Both the position numbers and the translations under genes were made by a program. DNA of 21,445 nucleotides from Halieaceae bacterium (GTDB taxonomy: Bacteria; Pseudomonadota; Gammaproteobacteria; Pseudomonadales; Halieaceae): positions 1 through 21,445 of the forward strand of contig QOPK01000016.1 of assembly GCA_003331685.1 (NCBI GenBank), in the 5' to 3' direction. This document shows, piece after piece, positions 1 through 8,650 of the stretch. The stretch's first letter is position 1; every line of letters starts with the position of its first letter. Below the pieces are notes generated by a model. The model did no database searches, had not been told where the DNA came from, and saw nothing but the letters and a program-made list of their open reading frames with translations.

Positions 1-321
<321 letters not shown>

Positions 322-596
322 TATAATCCAAGTTATTTGTAGTGGATCTCTTAGCCGAAAGGCGCAGTTGCAACATTTCAGTTGCAGCATAAAGAGGAAA
401 GCTCAGAAGACTTCGGCATCGCGCGAAAGCGTGATGGTTCGAGTCTCAACCTAGGTGGCAACACTTAGCGCGGTGACGAGAGCGTGTTGTGATCGAGTCA
501 TAGTGTGTTGTCGGTGTAATCGCCCGACTGATTCAGCTTCGATTTACCGCCCTATTTGAATGGTTCTTAGCGTGCTATTTGCCATTCACACCAGTT
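322..596 (+). other. 23S-5S rRNA internal transcribed spacer
   Basis: About 275 nt separate the 23S and 5S genes, much longer than the ~90 nt in E. coli. The spacer holds no tRNA and no convincing ORF. It contains an 8-bp hairpin with a GAAA tetraloop (417-424 pairing 429-436, one G-U pair). It also holds a duplicated CAGTTGCA motif around 365-390 and weaker CAACAC/GTGTTG pairings near 459-490. These are probably rRNA processing structures, which is inferred from position alone. Confidence 0.75.
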
Positions 597-715
597 TGCC
601 TGGCGACAATAGAGTACTGGAACCACCTGATCCATTCCGAACTCAGCAGTGAAACGGTGCATCGCCGATGGTAGTGTGGGGTTTCCCCATGTGAGAGTAG
701 GTCATCGCCAGGCTT
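597..715 (+). rRNA. rrf: 5S ribosomal RNA
   Basis: This is a complete 5S rRNA gene of about 119 nt. Helix I is visible as GCCTGGCGA (598-606) pairing perfectly with TCGCCAGGC (705-713). Conserved internal stretches CCGAACTCAG, GTGAAACG, GCCGATGGTAGTGTGGGG and GAGAGTAGG match gammaproteobacterial 5S. The ends are set by comparison with E. coli 5S and are accurate to 1-2 nt. Confidence 0.97.
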
Positions 716-727
716 CAAAAAAGAAAA

Positions 728-757
728 CCCCGATCGCGCTAGCGGTCGGGGTTTTTT
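728..757 (+). terminator. rRNA operon intrinsic terminator
   Basis: A 10-bp stem (728-737 with 742-751, one G-U pair) closes a GCTA tetraloop and is followed by six T (752-757). It sits 12 nt after 5S and ends the rRNA transcript. The stem is preceded by AAAA, so a weak reverse function is possible. The ~160 bases from here to the next gene hold no further feature I can support. Confidence 0.93.
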
Positions 758-915
758 CGTCAGCCTTTATCGAAGTCGGGTCTGGCTTGCGTTTTCGTTC
801 CGCCCAAGAGAATCCCAGTGGCCTGACGGAAAAGCCCCACACAAATCTGCTGGTAGTGCTCTGACGCCAGCCGAACTGGATATTCACTGCCTTAACACGC
901 TGGTATTCTGCGCCC

Positions 916-1773
916 ATGAAGCCTCCAGCCACACCTCAATCGTTGCCCGATCTGGCTGTGAGCGTGGTGCTTCATCTCAGCCCGCTTGAACAGCTTCAGG
1001 CGCTGTTGGACTCGATTAGCCGCGCCGCCATTGAGGCCAAGCTGAGTCACGTTGAAGTGGTCTGTGTGGACCACAGTTGCGATGCTGACTATGCCGCCAG
1101 TTCCCAGATATTTGTTGAGGCTTACAGCGCGCACATCGATGACTCCAGTGGCCTGCAGATCAGTCTGGTCAATCCGGGCATCAATCGGGGTTACGGAGCG
1201 GGCCACAACCTCGCTATGGCCGAGGTACAGAGCCAATTCCATCTCATTCTGAATCCTGACGTGGAGCTGGCCTCGGATTCGCTGAAATTGGCGCTCGGTG
1301 CACTGATAGAGCAGCACGACATCGCGCTACTGGCTCCACAGGGCTTCAGTCCGACGGGTGAGCCCGAATTTCTGGCTAAGGCCTATCCCTCTGTTTGGGT
1401 TCTAGGACTGCGGTCTTTGGCATCGCGTTCGTTAAAAACCCGATGGGATGGTGCGCTGGCACGTTATGAGATGCGAGACGCGCCGAGCGATACTTCGCTG
1501 AGGCCAATTACGCTGGCCTCGGGCTGTTGCATGTGGGTCAGACGCGCTTTGTTTGACGAAGTTGGGGGATTTGACGAGTCTTACTTCCTGTATTTTGAGG
1601 ACTACGATCTGTCGCTGAAGCTCGCGCGAAAGGGCACCGTGATTGAGCATCGCGACATCCGGGTTGTGCATCACGGTGGCAATGCGTCGCGCAAGGGCTT
1701 TCAGCATATTCGTTGGTTCGTTGGCGGCGCGGCAAGGTTTTTTCACCGTTGGGGGTGGCGATGGTTCGGGTAA
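916..1773 (+). CDS. Family 2 glycosyltransferase (rhamnosyltransferase-like)
   Basis: Predicted cytoplasmic, inverting GT-A glycosyltransferase of family GT2, similar to WbbL/RfbF-type rhamnosyltransferases, moving a sugar from a nucleotide donor onto a glycan or lipid acceptor. At 285 aa it has the usual family length. Visible motifs are an N-terminal nucleotide-binding beta strand (SVVLHLSP, ~16-23), N-RGYGAGHN (90-98) typical of this branch, and the metal-binding NPDVEL (113-118, D115). An ASGCCMWVRR strand (201-210) and the acceptor-side acidic motif YFEDYDLSLK (226-235, E228/D229) follow, then VHHGG (251-255). No membrane segment follows. It stands alone, not in a polysaccharide cluster, so substrate and product are unknown. 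The ATG has no clear Shine-Dalgarno sequence, so the start is moderately certain. Confidence 0.88.
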   Translation: MKPPATPQSLPDLAVSVVLHLSPLEQLQALLDSISRAAIEAKLSHVEVVCVDHSCDADYAASSQIFVEAYSAHIDDSSGLQISLVNPGINRGYGAGHNLAMAEVQSQFHLILNPDVELASDSLKLALGALIEQHDIALLAPQGFSPTGEPEFLAKAYPSVWVLGLRSLASRSLKTRWDGALARYEMRDAPSDTSLRPITLASGCCMWVRRALFDEVGGFDESYFLYFEDYDLSLKLARKGTVIEHRDIRVVHHGGNASRKGFQHIRWFVGGAARFFHRWGWRWFG

Positions 1774-1800
1774 GCGTTGAAGCCATGAGATACTGCTCGT

Positions 1801-2562
1801 ATGGCTGATTCAGAACCAAATCCAGTTGATGCCCAAGACCTGTTGTGGGAGGCGGAGCGTGCCCGCCGAGCGCTACTCAGTCACCTCGGTATCACACCGC
1901 TGGTCAGTCGGTCTGATCCCGTAGGAGCCAAACCAGCTCAACGATTTGATGTGCCGACAGGCTCCGTTGATGTGATGCATTCGAGCGCCCCCGCAAGAGC
2001 GAAGAGCGGTGATGAGATGCAGGCTCCCCAACTTCGGGAGATTTTGCGACGCGATGCGGATGCAGGCGCGACATTCCGACCATCCGCTGAAGAATCGGAC
2101 GATATAGTGACCGATCGCAGCGAGTCACTGGCCAGCGCTCAGAGCAATGTGGGAGGTGATACGCCCCTCTCCTTATTGCTGGTGACTAGCGGTGATGTGC
2201 TGTGGGTCGAGGTACTCGAAGATCAGCTCTTGCGACAGGAGCAGCTGCAGTTGATTGCCGCCATGGCGCGAGCCATTCGGGGTGCCTCGGTCCGTTGCGC
2301 GCATCAGCAGTTTGATTGGCCTCCTGCCGCAGGGTCTGCCATCGCGGCGGCGGAGGGCATGGAAGGCATGCTCTCAGGCTTTCTGCACCGGCTGACTAGC
2401 GATCATGCGACCCGGTGTATTGTGCAGCTCGGAGCCTTCGAGGGATTCCCTGCCCCGGATCTGCCGATCCATCAGATTCCGTCCAGTCTGGAGATGCTGA
2501 GAGAGGGCTCGCTCAAGCAGTCCGCGTGGTCTGTATTAAAACCACTGCGTGCTGGTGACTGA
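1801..2562 (+). CDS. holD: DNA polymerase III psi subunit-like protein, enlarged
   Basis: Likely the psi subunit of the replicase clamp loader, which links the DnaX complex to chi and hence to SSB. Three lines support this. It directly precedes and overlaps rimI, as holD does in E. coli. Its N-terminus (RRALLSHLGITPLVSR, 22-37) parallels E. coli psi RRDWQLQQLGITQWSLRR, the segment that contacts DnaX. Its end (SSLEMLREGSLKQSAWSVL) parallels E. coli SPALTDLRANPTARAALWQQ. At 253 aa it is nearly twice the E. coli length (137 aa). The extra is a low-complexity, Ala/Pro/Asp-rich linker at about 40-120, before a folded half starting at PLSLLLVTSGD. A large psi is also known in Pseudomonas (from memory). 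The similarity is distant, so a different function is not excluded. Confidence 0.7.
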   Translation: MADSEPNPVDAQDLLWEAERARRALLSHLGITPLVSRSDPVGAKPAQRFDVPTGSVDVMHSSAPARAKSGDEMQAPQLREILRRDADAGATFRPSAEESDDIVTDRSESLASAQSNVGGDTPLSLLLVTSGDVLWVEVLEDQLLRQEQLQLIAAMARAIRGASVRCAHQQFDWPPAAGSAIAAAEGMEGMLSGFLHRLTSDHATRCIVQLGAFEGFPAPDLPIHQIPSSLEMLREGSLKQSAWSVLKPLRAGD

Positions 2563-3022
2563 TGCGCAACTATCACTGCGGGCGTTGAGTGACCCCGCGG
2601 ACCTCGAGCAGTTAAAGCCACTTTATGAGCGGTCAGATGGTCCCTCGTACGGTTTTTTACAGGGCTTGCTGGATCAACCTTACTGTCGAGCTTGGCGCCT
2701 GTTAAAAGGCAAACAGCCGGTGGCCGCAATCTGGTACCAGTGCGCGGCGGAGCAGGCGGAAATGCTTGACCTGAGGGTGTTGGCCTCTCAGCGGCGGCAA
2801 GGCTTAGGCCGTCACTTGCTCGGGGCCTCCTTGACTGCGCTCGAGGACGTCGACGCCGTCGCACTGGAGGTGCGCTCATCTAATTCGGCAGCGCGAGTAC
2901 TCTATCAGTCGTTGGGCTTTAGTGAGACCGGCGCGCGACCCAATTACTATGCCACCCCTGATGGCCGCGAGGATGCCATATTGATGACGCTGACGCTCAA
3001 TATCGGTGGCAGCGTAAGGTGA
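2549..3022 (+). CDS. rimI: Ribosomal protein S18 alanine N-acetyltransferase RimI
   Basis: GNAT-fold acetyltransferase that transfers acetyl from acetyl-CoA to the N-terminal alanine of ribosomal protein S18; 157 aa against 148 in E. coli. The acetyl-CoA pyrophosphate loop R-x-x-G-x-G is R82-RQ-G85-L-G87. The segment LEVRSSNSAARVLYQSLGF (106-124) matches E. coli RimI nearly residue for residue and gives the catalytic pair E107 and Y119 (E. coli E103 and Y115). The GTG start at 2549 lies 14 nt inside the end of holD, so translation is probably coupled; a second GTG at 2555 is an alternative. No good ribosome-binding site is seen for either. Confidence 0.93.
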   Translation: MLVTDAQLSLRALSDPADLEQLKPLYERSDGPSYGFLQGLLDQPYCRAWRLLKGKQPVAAIWYQCAAEQAEMLDLRVLASQRRQGLGRHLLGASLTALEDVDAVALEVRSSNSAARVLYQSLGFSETGARPNYYATPDGREDAILMTLTLNIGGSVR

Positions 3023-3027
3023 ACACC

Positions 3028-3120
3028 ATGTCCGACATACTGAAGGCCGTTGACCCAGATTGGCGCATTAAAGTGGGCAGGCTAGAGCATTATCGCTCTC
3101 AGAGGGAGTGCAGGTTATGA
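3028..3120 (+). CDS. Putative 30-aa protein, coupled to next gene
   Basis: An ATG ORF of 30 codons begins 5 nt after the rimI stop. A ribosome-binding site (TAAGGT, 3015-3020) stands 7 nt before it. Its TGA overlaps the ATG of the next gene as ATGA, the usual sign of translational coupling. The peptide begins MSDILKAVDPDWRIKVGRLE and is slightly basic, with 5 Arg and 2 Lys. I recognise no family. It could be a true small protein, a leader peptide that feeds ribosomes to the next gene, or the remnant of a longer gene. Confidence 0.45.
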   Translation: MSDILKAVDPDWRIKVGRLEHYRSQRECRL

Positions 3121-3527
3121 ACATTGTTGAGACTGACTACTGGTGCCTCATGTTGCCCCCCGAATGGTCAGCAGTGGAAGAAGACGGCAGTGTGTTGATC
3201 ACCGATCAGGATGGTATTGGTGAGCTGGCAATCACCACGCTGGTCCGCGAGCCGGAGAACGCGCCAGAGACGAGTCTTTTGGAGATCGCTCACACGGAAT
3301 CGCCGGAGGTCAGCAGTTGGGCCAACGCCAATTTCGGTGATTTTTCGGGCGTCACGGGGCAGTTCACCGAAGAAGGGGCGGTATTGCAAGAGTGGTACCT
3401 CAGCCACCGTATTGCGCTGCTGTACTGCACCTATGCCTGTGACGTCGAGGACGCTGGCATGGATATGGCGGCTGTGGAGGAGATTCTGGGCACGCTGGTA
3501 CCGGGAGATGCACTGTTGGCCGACTAG
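3117..3527 (+). CDS. Hypothetical, strongly acidic lysine-free protein
   Basis: Unrecognised 136-aa protein with no signal peptide or membrane segment. Its composition is unusual: 27 Asp/Glu, only two Arg and no Lys, so the net charge is about -25. It starts with aromatic/hydrophobic strands (YWCLMLPPEW) alternating with acidic turns and looks like a small alpha/beta or beta-rich domain. A PsbP/Mog1-like or immunity-protein-like fold is possible, but I cannot show it. I chose ATG 3117 because GAGGG at 3102-3106 lies 10 nt before it and because it overlaps the upstream 30-aa ORF as ATGA. The upstream in-frame GTG at 3108 would leave almost no spacing to that site. It ends the rimI-side + strand group. 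Confidence 0.75.
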   Translation: MNIVETDYWCLMLPPEWSAVEEDGSVLITDQDGIGELAITTLVREPENAPETSLLEIAHTESPEVSSWANANFGDFSGVTGQFTEEGAVLQEWYLSHRIALLYCTYACDVEDAGMDMAAVEEILGTLVPGDALLAD

Positions 3528-3544
3528 CTGAAACTATATGAGCA

Positions 3545-3558
3545 GGCGGCAAGCCGCC
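3545..3558. terminator. Hairpin between converging genes
   Basis: GGCGG-CAAG-CCGCC forms a 5-bp GC stem with a 4-nt loop inside the 34-nt gap between the convergent acidic-protein gene and rsxE. There is no T-run on either side, so it is at best a weak or factor-assisted terminator for both directions. Confidence 0.3.
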
Positions 3559-3561
3559 GGT

Positions 3562-4275
3562 CTAGGATACGGTTCCGGTTACCCGCACCCGTTTACTGCC
3601 CGCAACGGGCGCCTCGGCCTGCGCTTTCGCGCGCTGTTCGATGCTGGTGTCGATCTGGTTCTTGAGCGCAATTAGACAGCCAGTGACCAGAAATGCGCCG
3701 GGTGGCAGGATCGCCACCAAAAAGGGGTAGTCCACGTTAAATATCTGCCAGCGCCAGGACGCCGCGCCCGTGCCGAACAGGAGCTGCATGTCTGCAAAGA
3801 GCGCGCCTGTTCCTAGCAATTCGCGGATTGCCCCTAACAACACCAATACGGCCCCAAAGCCCACCCCCATGATGAAGCCATCATAGAGTGCAGCAGGGAC
3901 TGCGTTTTTCCGAGCGAAGGCATCGGCCCGGCCCAGAATGATGCAGTTGGTCGTGATCAGCGGCAGGAAAATGCCGAGAATCTGATAGAGCTCGTAGCTA
4001 TAGGCCTGCATGAGCAGTTCGGTGACGGTGACTGCCGCGGCGATGATCATTACAAATACAGGAAGCCGGATGGTGTCAGACACCACTGCGCGAATAAGCG
4101 ACACGGTGGTATTGGAAACCACCAGTACAAAAAGCGTCGCCGCAGCCAACCCGAGTGCATTGACGGTAGAGGCGGTGACCGCAAGCAACGGACACAGTCC
4201 CAACAACTGGACCAGAGCGGGGTTGTTCTTCCATAGCCCGTTGAGCGTTAGTTGCCGATAAGAGGTGCTGCTCAT
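3562..4275 (-). CDS. rsxE: Electron transport complex subunit RsxE/RnfE
   Basis: Polytopic inner-membrane subunit of the Rsx/Rnf complex, paired with RsxA in the membrane core; 237 aa against 231 in E. coli. It carries the two inverted-repeat signatures of the RnfA/RnfE/NqrD/NqrE family: [11 protein letters not shown] (24-34, C28) and [12 protein letters not shown] (104-115, C111). In NqrD/E these cysteines bind an iron centre inside the membrane. About six hydrophobic helices are visible, then a charged C-terminal tail. It is the last gene of the operon and its ATG overlaps the rsxG stop (ATGA). The nth gene that often follows rsxE in enterobacteria is absent; a convergent unrelated gene follows. 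Confidence 0.96.
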   Translation of the reverse strand: MSSTSYRQLTLNGLWKNNPALVQLLGLCPLLAVTASTVNALGLAAATLFVLVVSNTTVSLIRAVVSDTIRLPVFVMIIAAAVTVTELLMQAYSYELYQILGIFLPLITTNCIILGRADAFARKNAVPAALYDGFIMGVGFGAVLVLLGAIRELLGTGALFADMQLLFGTGAASWRWQIFNVDYPFLVAILPPGAFLVTGCLIALKNQIDTSIEQRAKAQAEAPVAGSKRVRVTGTVS

Positions 4276-4907
4276 GCGGAGTCCGCTTCCGTTTCAAAAA
4301 GGATACTCGCGTTCAGGGTAGCGTATTCGAGGGCCCGCCGTGTGGCGAGGATCACCGCGCGGGGGGTCACTGTTGCCCCTGTGAACTGGTCGAAAACGCC
4401 ACCTTCTTTCTCCACATTCCATGCCCTCAAAGCCGGGTTGGTCAGGCTGCGCTCGTTAAAGTCGAGGATCCAGTCGGATTTGCGAAGATCGACCTTGTCA
4501 CCGAGTCCAGGCGTTTCGCGGTGCGCGACTACGCGTACCCCTGCCACCGAGCCATCCCGGCGTACACCCACCAGAGCGCGGATATCGCCGCTGTACCCGT
4601 CCCGGGCGGTGGCGGGCAGAATCACGCCGATCACGTTATTTCCCTGTCTCACACGATAACCCTGACGGCGCTCTCTGATGCCTAGTAGCGCGGTCTCTGC
4701 GGCCACCTCAAACACGTCGTCGATGATCTCGTTGTCATGCGTGTCAGGCGGAAAAATCTCCAACAGTTGCCGCGCCTCCGCGCGCCGCACCTCAAAGTCG
4801 ATTTGTGCCTCGGTGCCGAGGTAGGTCCAGCCAATAGCAATAGACGTGATGGCCGCAAATAGCGCAAGCACCGTGCCGCTCAGGCCGATCGATGCCAGCC
4901 ACTTCAT
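4272..4907 (-). CDS. rsxG: Electron transport complex subunit RsxG/RnfG, FMN-carrying
   Basis: Periplasm-facing flavoprotein subunit of the Rsx/Rnf complex, 211 aa. One N-terminal membrane anchor (about 7-29) is followed by a soluble FMN-binding domain. The covalent-FMN motif D-x-x-[S/T]-G-A-T is present as D173-QF-T176-G-A-T179; T179 is the expected flavinylated residue. The conserved loop ETPGLG is at 131-136. Attachment of FMN needs an ApbE flavin transferase, which is not in this window. Both ends overlap the neighbours by ATGA (with rsxD upstream, rsxE downstream), so translation is coupled. Confidence 0.96.
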   Translation of the reverse strand: MKWLASIGLSGTVLALFAAITSIAIGWTYLGTEAQIDFEVRRAEARQLLEIFPPDTHDNEIIDDVFEVAAETALLGIRERRQGYRVRQGNNVIGVILPATARDGYSGDIRALVGVRRDGSVAGVRVVAHRETPGLGDKVDLRKSDWILDFNERSLTNPALRAWNVEKEGGVFDQFTGATVTPRAVILATRRALEYATLNASILFETEADSA

Positions 4908-5926
4908 GAGTCACGACTCCTGGTGCCGTAAACCCTCGGCTGGGTGTAGTGATCGATAAAGGGCGCACAGAAATTCAGGATCAATACCGCGAACGCGACG
5001 GCGTCGGGGTAATTACCCAGCGTACGAATGAGATAAATCAAGACACCGATCAGGGCACCGAATATCAGCCGCCCCTTGTTCGATACTGCGGAGCTGACGG
5101 GGTCGGTGATTATAAAAAACGCCGCAAACATAGTGGCGCCGCTGAACAGGTGGAACAGAGCGCTACCGCCGCTTTGGGAGCTGCCGCCGTCATAACCTAT
5201 GAGCGCACAGAGAGCGAGAGCCGCGAGCATTGCGATTGGTGCATGCCAGGTAAACACGCGCCGGTAAAGTAGCCACGCGCCACCCAATAGAAAGGCGAGG
5301 TTGGCCTCGAACCAGCCAATACCACCCCAACCGGTAAGCTCAGGACTACTGGTGAGCAAATCTTCAAACAGCAGTCCGGTGTTCTGCCGGAGTAAGTCGA
5401 GCGGCGTGGCGGCGGTGACCGCGTCGATCGTTGACGGGGAGAAAAGGTGCTGGAAGGTGTCGGTGATGCCAGGGACCTCCGTCAAACCTCTCGGTGAGGC
5501 CCAGGCACTCATCTGGACCGGGAAGGAAATCAACAGGACGACGTAGCCCACCATGGCGGGGTTGAAGGGGTTGTAGCCCAACCCGCCAAAGACTTGCTTG
5601 CCGAGTAATACCGACGTCAAAACGCCGATCGTAATCAGCCACCAGGGGGCATAGGGCGGCAGCGCAATACAGAGTAGCGTCGACGTCACGAGTACGCTCA
5701 AATCGCTCACCGCAAGGCTCGGGTCGCGATCGCGCAGCGCCACAATGGCGTATTCGCAGGCGACGGCAATCAGGCCACCAAAGATGATGTTGACCAGCGT
5801 ACCCGGTCCAAAATAAGCGGTCAGCGCCACGACCCCGGGTAGCGTGGCCAACAGGACATCTCGCATGACCGCGGATACTCGGCTGTGGCCAGAGGCGTGC
5901 GGTGAGGTGACCCTGAGTAGACTCAA
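4904..5926 (-). CDS. rsxD: Electron transport complex subunit RsxD/RnfD
   Basis: Multi-helix inner-membrane flavoprotein of the Rsx/Rnf complex, 340 aa, homologous to NqrB. Family signatures include LGYNPFNPAMVGYVVLLISF (116-135), which is almost identical to E. coli. The covalent-FMN site aligns with E. coli DGISQATPLD as D168-AVTAA-T174-PLD, so T174 is the expected attachment site although the Gly of the usual SGAT motif is Ala. A separate SGATMFAAFFIITDPV segment is conserved. The start is TTG at 5926: the N-terminus lines up with E. coli RsxD from there, GGAG lies 9 nt upstream, and it overlaps the rsxC stop (TTGA). Confidence 0.95.
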   Translation of the reverse strand: MSLLRVTSPHASGHSRVSAVMRDVLLATLPGVVALTAYFGPGTLVNIIFGGLIAVACEYAIVALRDRDPSLAVSDLSVLVTSTLLCIALPPYAPWWLITIGVLTSVLLGKQVFGGLGYNPFNPAMVGYVVLLISFPVQMSAWASPRGLTEVPGITDTFQHLFSPSTIDAVTAATPLDLLRQNTGLLFEDLLTSSPELTGWGGIGWFEANLAFLLGGAWLLYRRVFTWHAPIAMLAALALCALIGYDGGSSQSGGSALFHLFSGATMFAAFFIITDPVSSAVSNKGRLIFGALIGVLIYLIRTLGNYPDAVAFAVLILNFCAPFIDHYTQPRVYGTRSRDS

Positions 5927-7464
5927 GGCGTCTGCTCCGGTTCTGAAGCCTGGTCTGCTTTGCGCGCTTTGGCGCGCTCAATGGCGGCTTGAATGGGATC
6001 GACCCCGTCTTCGGCTGCTTTACTCTGCGCTGCGGCTTTGCGGGCGGCGCGGTTGGCTTCTCTTTCGGCAGCCTCGGTTTCCAGTCGCACCTGCCGCGCT
6101 TCAAATCGTTCTCGTGAATTATCCGAGCGCTGCTTTTCCTGCTCGCTATCGCGAATTTGTCCCTTGGCGGCGCGGTAGTACTGCACCAGCGGAATCTGGC
6201 TTGGGCAGACATAGGCGCAGGCGCCACATTCGATGCAGTCAAATAGGCGGTGCTCTGTCAGCTGCTCATGATCTTTGGCCCGCGCATACCAATAGAGTTG
6301 TTGGGGCAGTAGCGATGCGGGGCAAGCCTCAGCGCAGTGACCACAGCGAATGCAGGGCTTCGCGGGCTCGGGCAACGGTAGCTCTGTAGGCGTGGGGGCG
6401 AGCAGACAGTTGGTGATCTTGGTGATCGGCGCGCGTAGATCCGATACGGCAAACCCCATCATGGGCCCGCCGTGGATGATGCGCTGCTGTGGTTCGGTGT
6501 TGAAGCCCGCGTGGGTCAGGAGTGCTGTGATCGGCGTGCCGAGGCATGCGGTCACATTCTGCGGTGTCGCCAGCGCCTCGCCAGTTAGCGTGACGATGCG
6601 ATGCGTCAGCGGCGCGCCGTCAATGATGGCTCGCTTGGCGGCGACCGCCGTTCCCGGATTCACACAAACGAGACCGAGGTCGGCCGGGATGCCGCCTGAG
6701 GGCACCTGTTGGCCGGTCAGGATTTCGATGATCTGTTTTTCGCCACCCGACGGGTACTTGGTAGGGAACGTCGCCAGTTCAACTTCAGCCCCTGATCGCG
6801 CGATGGCGGCCTCGACACTGGCGATGGCATCAGGCTTGTTGTCTTCGATTCCGATCAGGATCGACTCCGCCGAGACGATATGCGCCAAAATCAGCGCACC
6901 TTCGATCAGCGCGTCTGCCTGACACTGCATCAGTGTGTCATCGGCGGTGATATAGGGCTCGCACTCGGTACCATTGACCAGCAACGTTTCAATCGATCGT
7001 GCAGGCCCCGGACTCAGTTTTACAGCGGTGGGAAAGCCGGCGCCACCCATACCGGCAATGCCGGCTGCCCGCACCCGCTCCACCAGTGCGGCGGCGTCAA
7101 GGTCCTGCCAATCGGCTATGCCGGTGAAGGACAGCCACTCATCCTGACCATCGGTCTCGATCACAATGCATTGGTCTTGAAGCCCGGAGGCGTGGGCAAT
7201 GGGCCGCGCTTCGATCGCCGTTACGGTGCCAGACGTCGGCGCATGCACCGGCACACTCATCACGCCTTGTGCCTCGGCGATCGTTTGCCCGCCTAATACA
7301 CGGTCTCCGACAGTCACGACCGGCAGCGCCGGCACGCCAAGGTGCTGGCGCAGAGGCAGCACCAAAACGGCTGGAATAGGCGCAGTGCCCAGTTCTCCCG
7401 GCCGGGACAACGCTTTGCGTTCGGGAGGATGGATGCCACCGTGAATATCGTGGATCGTTCTCAT
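5923..7464 (-). CDS. rsxC: Electron transport complex subunit RsxC/RnfC
   Basis: Peripheral, cytoplasmic NADH/FMN-binding and Fe-S subunit of the Rsx/Rnf complex, the point where electrons enter. The glycine-rich nucleotide/FMN motif [12 protein letters not shown] is at 135-146 and [10 protein letters not shown] at 236-245. Two [4Fe-4S] motifs are C371[10 protein letters not shown]381 and C410[10 protein letters not shown]420. The C-terminal tail (about 435-513) is charged, Arg/Glu/Ala-rich and probably helical. It is much shorter than the Ala/Lys repeat tail of E. coli RsxC (about 740 aa in all), close to the minimal RnfC size. The ATG overlaps the rsxB stop (ATGA). Confidence 0.96.
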   Translation of the reverse strand: MRTIHDIHGGIHPPERKALSRPGELGTAPIPAVLVLPLRQHLGVPALPVVTVGDRVLGGQTIAEAQGVMSVPVHAPTSGTVTAIEARPIAHASGLQDQCIVIETDGQDEWLSFTGIADWQDLDAAALVERVRAAGIAGMGGAGFPTAVKLSPGPARSIETLLVNGTECEPYITADDTLMQCQADALIEGALILAHIVSAESILIGIEDNKPDAIASVEAAIARSGAEVELATFPTKYPSGGEKQIIEILTGQQVPSGGIPADLGLVCVNPGTAVAAKRAIIDGAPLTHRIVTLTGEALATPQNVTACLGTPITALLTHAGFNTEPQQRIIHGGPMMGFAVSDLRAPITKITNCLLAPTPTELPLPEPAKPCIRCGHCAEACPASLLPQQLYWYARAKDHEQLTEHRLFDCIECGACAYVCPSQIPLVQYYRAAKGQIRDSEQEKQRSDNSRERFEARQVRLETEAAEREANRAARKAAAQSKAAEDGVDPIQAAIERAKARKADQASEPEQTP

Positions 7465-8072
7465 GCGGCGTCCCGCTTCGCCACATCGGTCGCAATCACG
7501 TCGAAACGAGGCGCGCTGTCTTCAGGCAGTGGCCAGTGCCAGAAACCAATGCCCTCTTTGCGGGGAATCAGGTCAATGCAATCGACTGGGCACGGTTCAA
7601 TACACAGGTCGCAACCTGTGCACTCGTCCGCAATTACCGTATGCATCACCTTGGCGGCGCCGAGAATGGCATCCACTGGGCAGGCCTGAATACATTTTGT
7701 GCAGCCAATGCATTCATCCTCGCGAATCCAGGCGACCACGGGTTCTTTTTCCACGCCATGCTCAGCATCAAGCGGTTGAGGCTCGACGTCTAATAAATCG
7801 GCCAGCGCCTGAATGGTCTCTTCACCACCCGGAGGGCACTTGTTGATAGCATCGCCATCGGCAATTGCCTCGGAATATGGCCGGCAACCCGGATACCCAC
7901 ACTGGCCACATTGGGTCTGAGGTAACAGCGCATTGATCTGCTCGCTAATGGGGTTGCCCTCTACCCGGAACCGAATGGCGGCGAAGCCAAGTAAGGCTCC
8001 AAAAATCGCGCCCAGTCCGAGCAGTGCACAGAGTGCAGCTAGCAGTGGTTGCTCACTGAGTAGGGTTAACAT
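7461..8072 (-). CDS. rsxB: Electron transport complex subunit RsxB/RnfB, ferredoxin-like
   Basis: Membrane-anchored Fe-S subunit that carries electrons between RsxC and the membrane subunits, 203 aa. It has an N-terminal transmembrane helix (about 10-30). Next comes the Fe-S domain CGQCGYPGC (C55, C58, C63) with a fourth Cys at C79. Two ferredoxin [4Fe-4S] motifs follow: C121[10 protein letters not shown]131 and C151[10 protein letters not shown]161. This is the full set of twelve ligands expected for RnfB. Start ATG overlaps the rsxA stop by one base (TGATG), and its stop overlaps the rsxC start. Confidence 0.97.
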   Translation of the reverse strand: MLTLLSEQPLLAALCALLGLGAIFGALLGFAAIRFRVEGNPISEQINALLPQTQCGQCGYPGCRPYSEAIADGDAINKCPPGGEETIQALADLLDVEPQPLDAEHGVEKEPVVAWIREDECIGCTKCIQACPVDAILGAAKVMHTVIADECTGCDLCIEPCPVDCIDLIPRKEGIGFWHWPLPEDSAPRFDVIATDVAKRDAA

Positions 8073-8650
8073 CAGATCAACCCCGCAAAGCCCATAAAGG
8101 CCAGGGAGGCCAGTCCCGCAGTGATCATGCCAATCGCCGCGCCCTGAAAGGGCTCGGGCACGTCAGCAACGGTTAATCGCTCGCGCATGGCCGCAAAGAG
8201 CACCAGTACGAGCGAGAACCCGAGTGCAGCACCTAGGCCGTAGAACAGCGACTCAATGAAATTATGGGCCTGATTGATATTCAGCAGCGCGACACCGAGT
8301 ACCGCGCAGTTGGTGGTAATGAGCGGTAGAAAAACGCCTAGCACCCGGTGCAGCAGAGGGCTGGTCTTACGCACCACCATTTCGGTGAACTGTACCACTA
8401 CGGCAATCACCAGAATAAAGCTGATGGTTCGCAAATAGGCGAGATCTAGGGGGACCAGCAGGTAGTTATAGGTCAGGTAGCTGCAGACTGACGCAAGCGT
8501 CAGCACAAAGGTGGTTGCAACCGACATGCCCATGGCGGTCTCGAGTTTGTTGGACACACCCATGAACGGGCACAGCCCTAAAAACTGCACCAACACGAAG
8601 TTGTTGACCAAGACCGCGCCCACCAAAAGCAGCGCGATATCACCCAGCAT
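8072..8650 (-). CDS. rsxA: Electron transport complex subunit RsxA/RnfA
   Basis: Six-helix inner-membrane subunit, 192 aa (193 in E. coli), partner of RsxE. The paired signatures are [11 protein letters not shown] (23-33, C27) and [12 protein letters not shown] (108-119, C115), the cysteines expected to hold the intramembrane iron centre. It is the first gene of rsxABCDGE. A GGGGGAT ribosome-binding site lies just before the ATG. The 86 nt between it and metG hold AT-rich hexamers (TATATT, TACTAT on the - strand) but no convincing -35 partner. I therefore cannot say whether the operon has its own promoter or is read through from metG. Confidence 0.97.
   Translation of the reverse strand: MLGDIALLLVGAVLVNNFVLVQFLGLCPFMGVSNKLETAMGMSVATTFVLTLASVCSYLTYNYLLVPLDLAYLRTISFILVIAVVVQFTEMVVRKTSPLLHRVLGVFLPLITTNCAVLGVALLNINQAHNFIESLFYGLGAALGFSLVLVLFAAMRERLTVADVPEPFQGAAIGMITAGLASLAFMGFAGLI

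Noticed and set aside
410..460. tRNA-like T-arm motif (GGTTCGAGTC) in the 23S-5S spacer
   Set aside because: The flanking bases do not form a T-stem. No anticodon arm, acceptor stem or CCA end can be drawn around it.
892..1317. 141-codon ORF on the - strand opposite the glycosyltransferase gene
   Set aside because: It lies antisense to a gene with clear GT2 motifs and shows no domain of its own; the same holds for the other long antisense frames in the window.
3545..3558. Full intrinsic terminator between the acidic-protein gene and rsxE
   Set aside because: The stem is good but there is no T-run on either strand, so it is listed only as a weak candidate.
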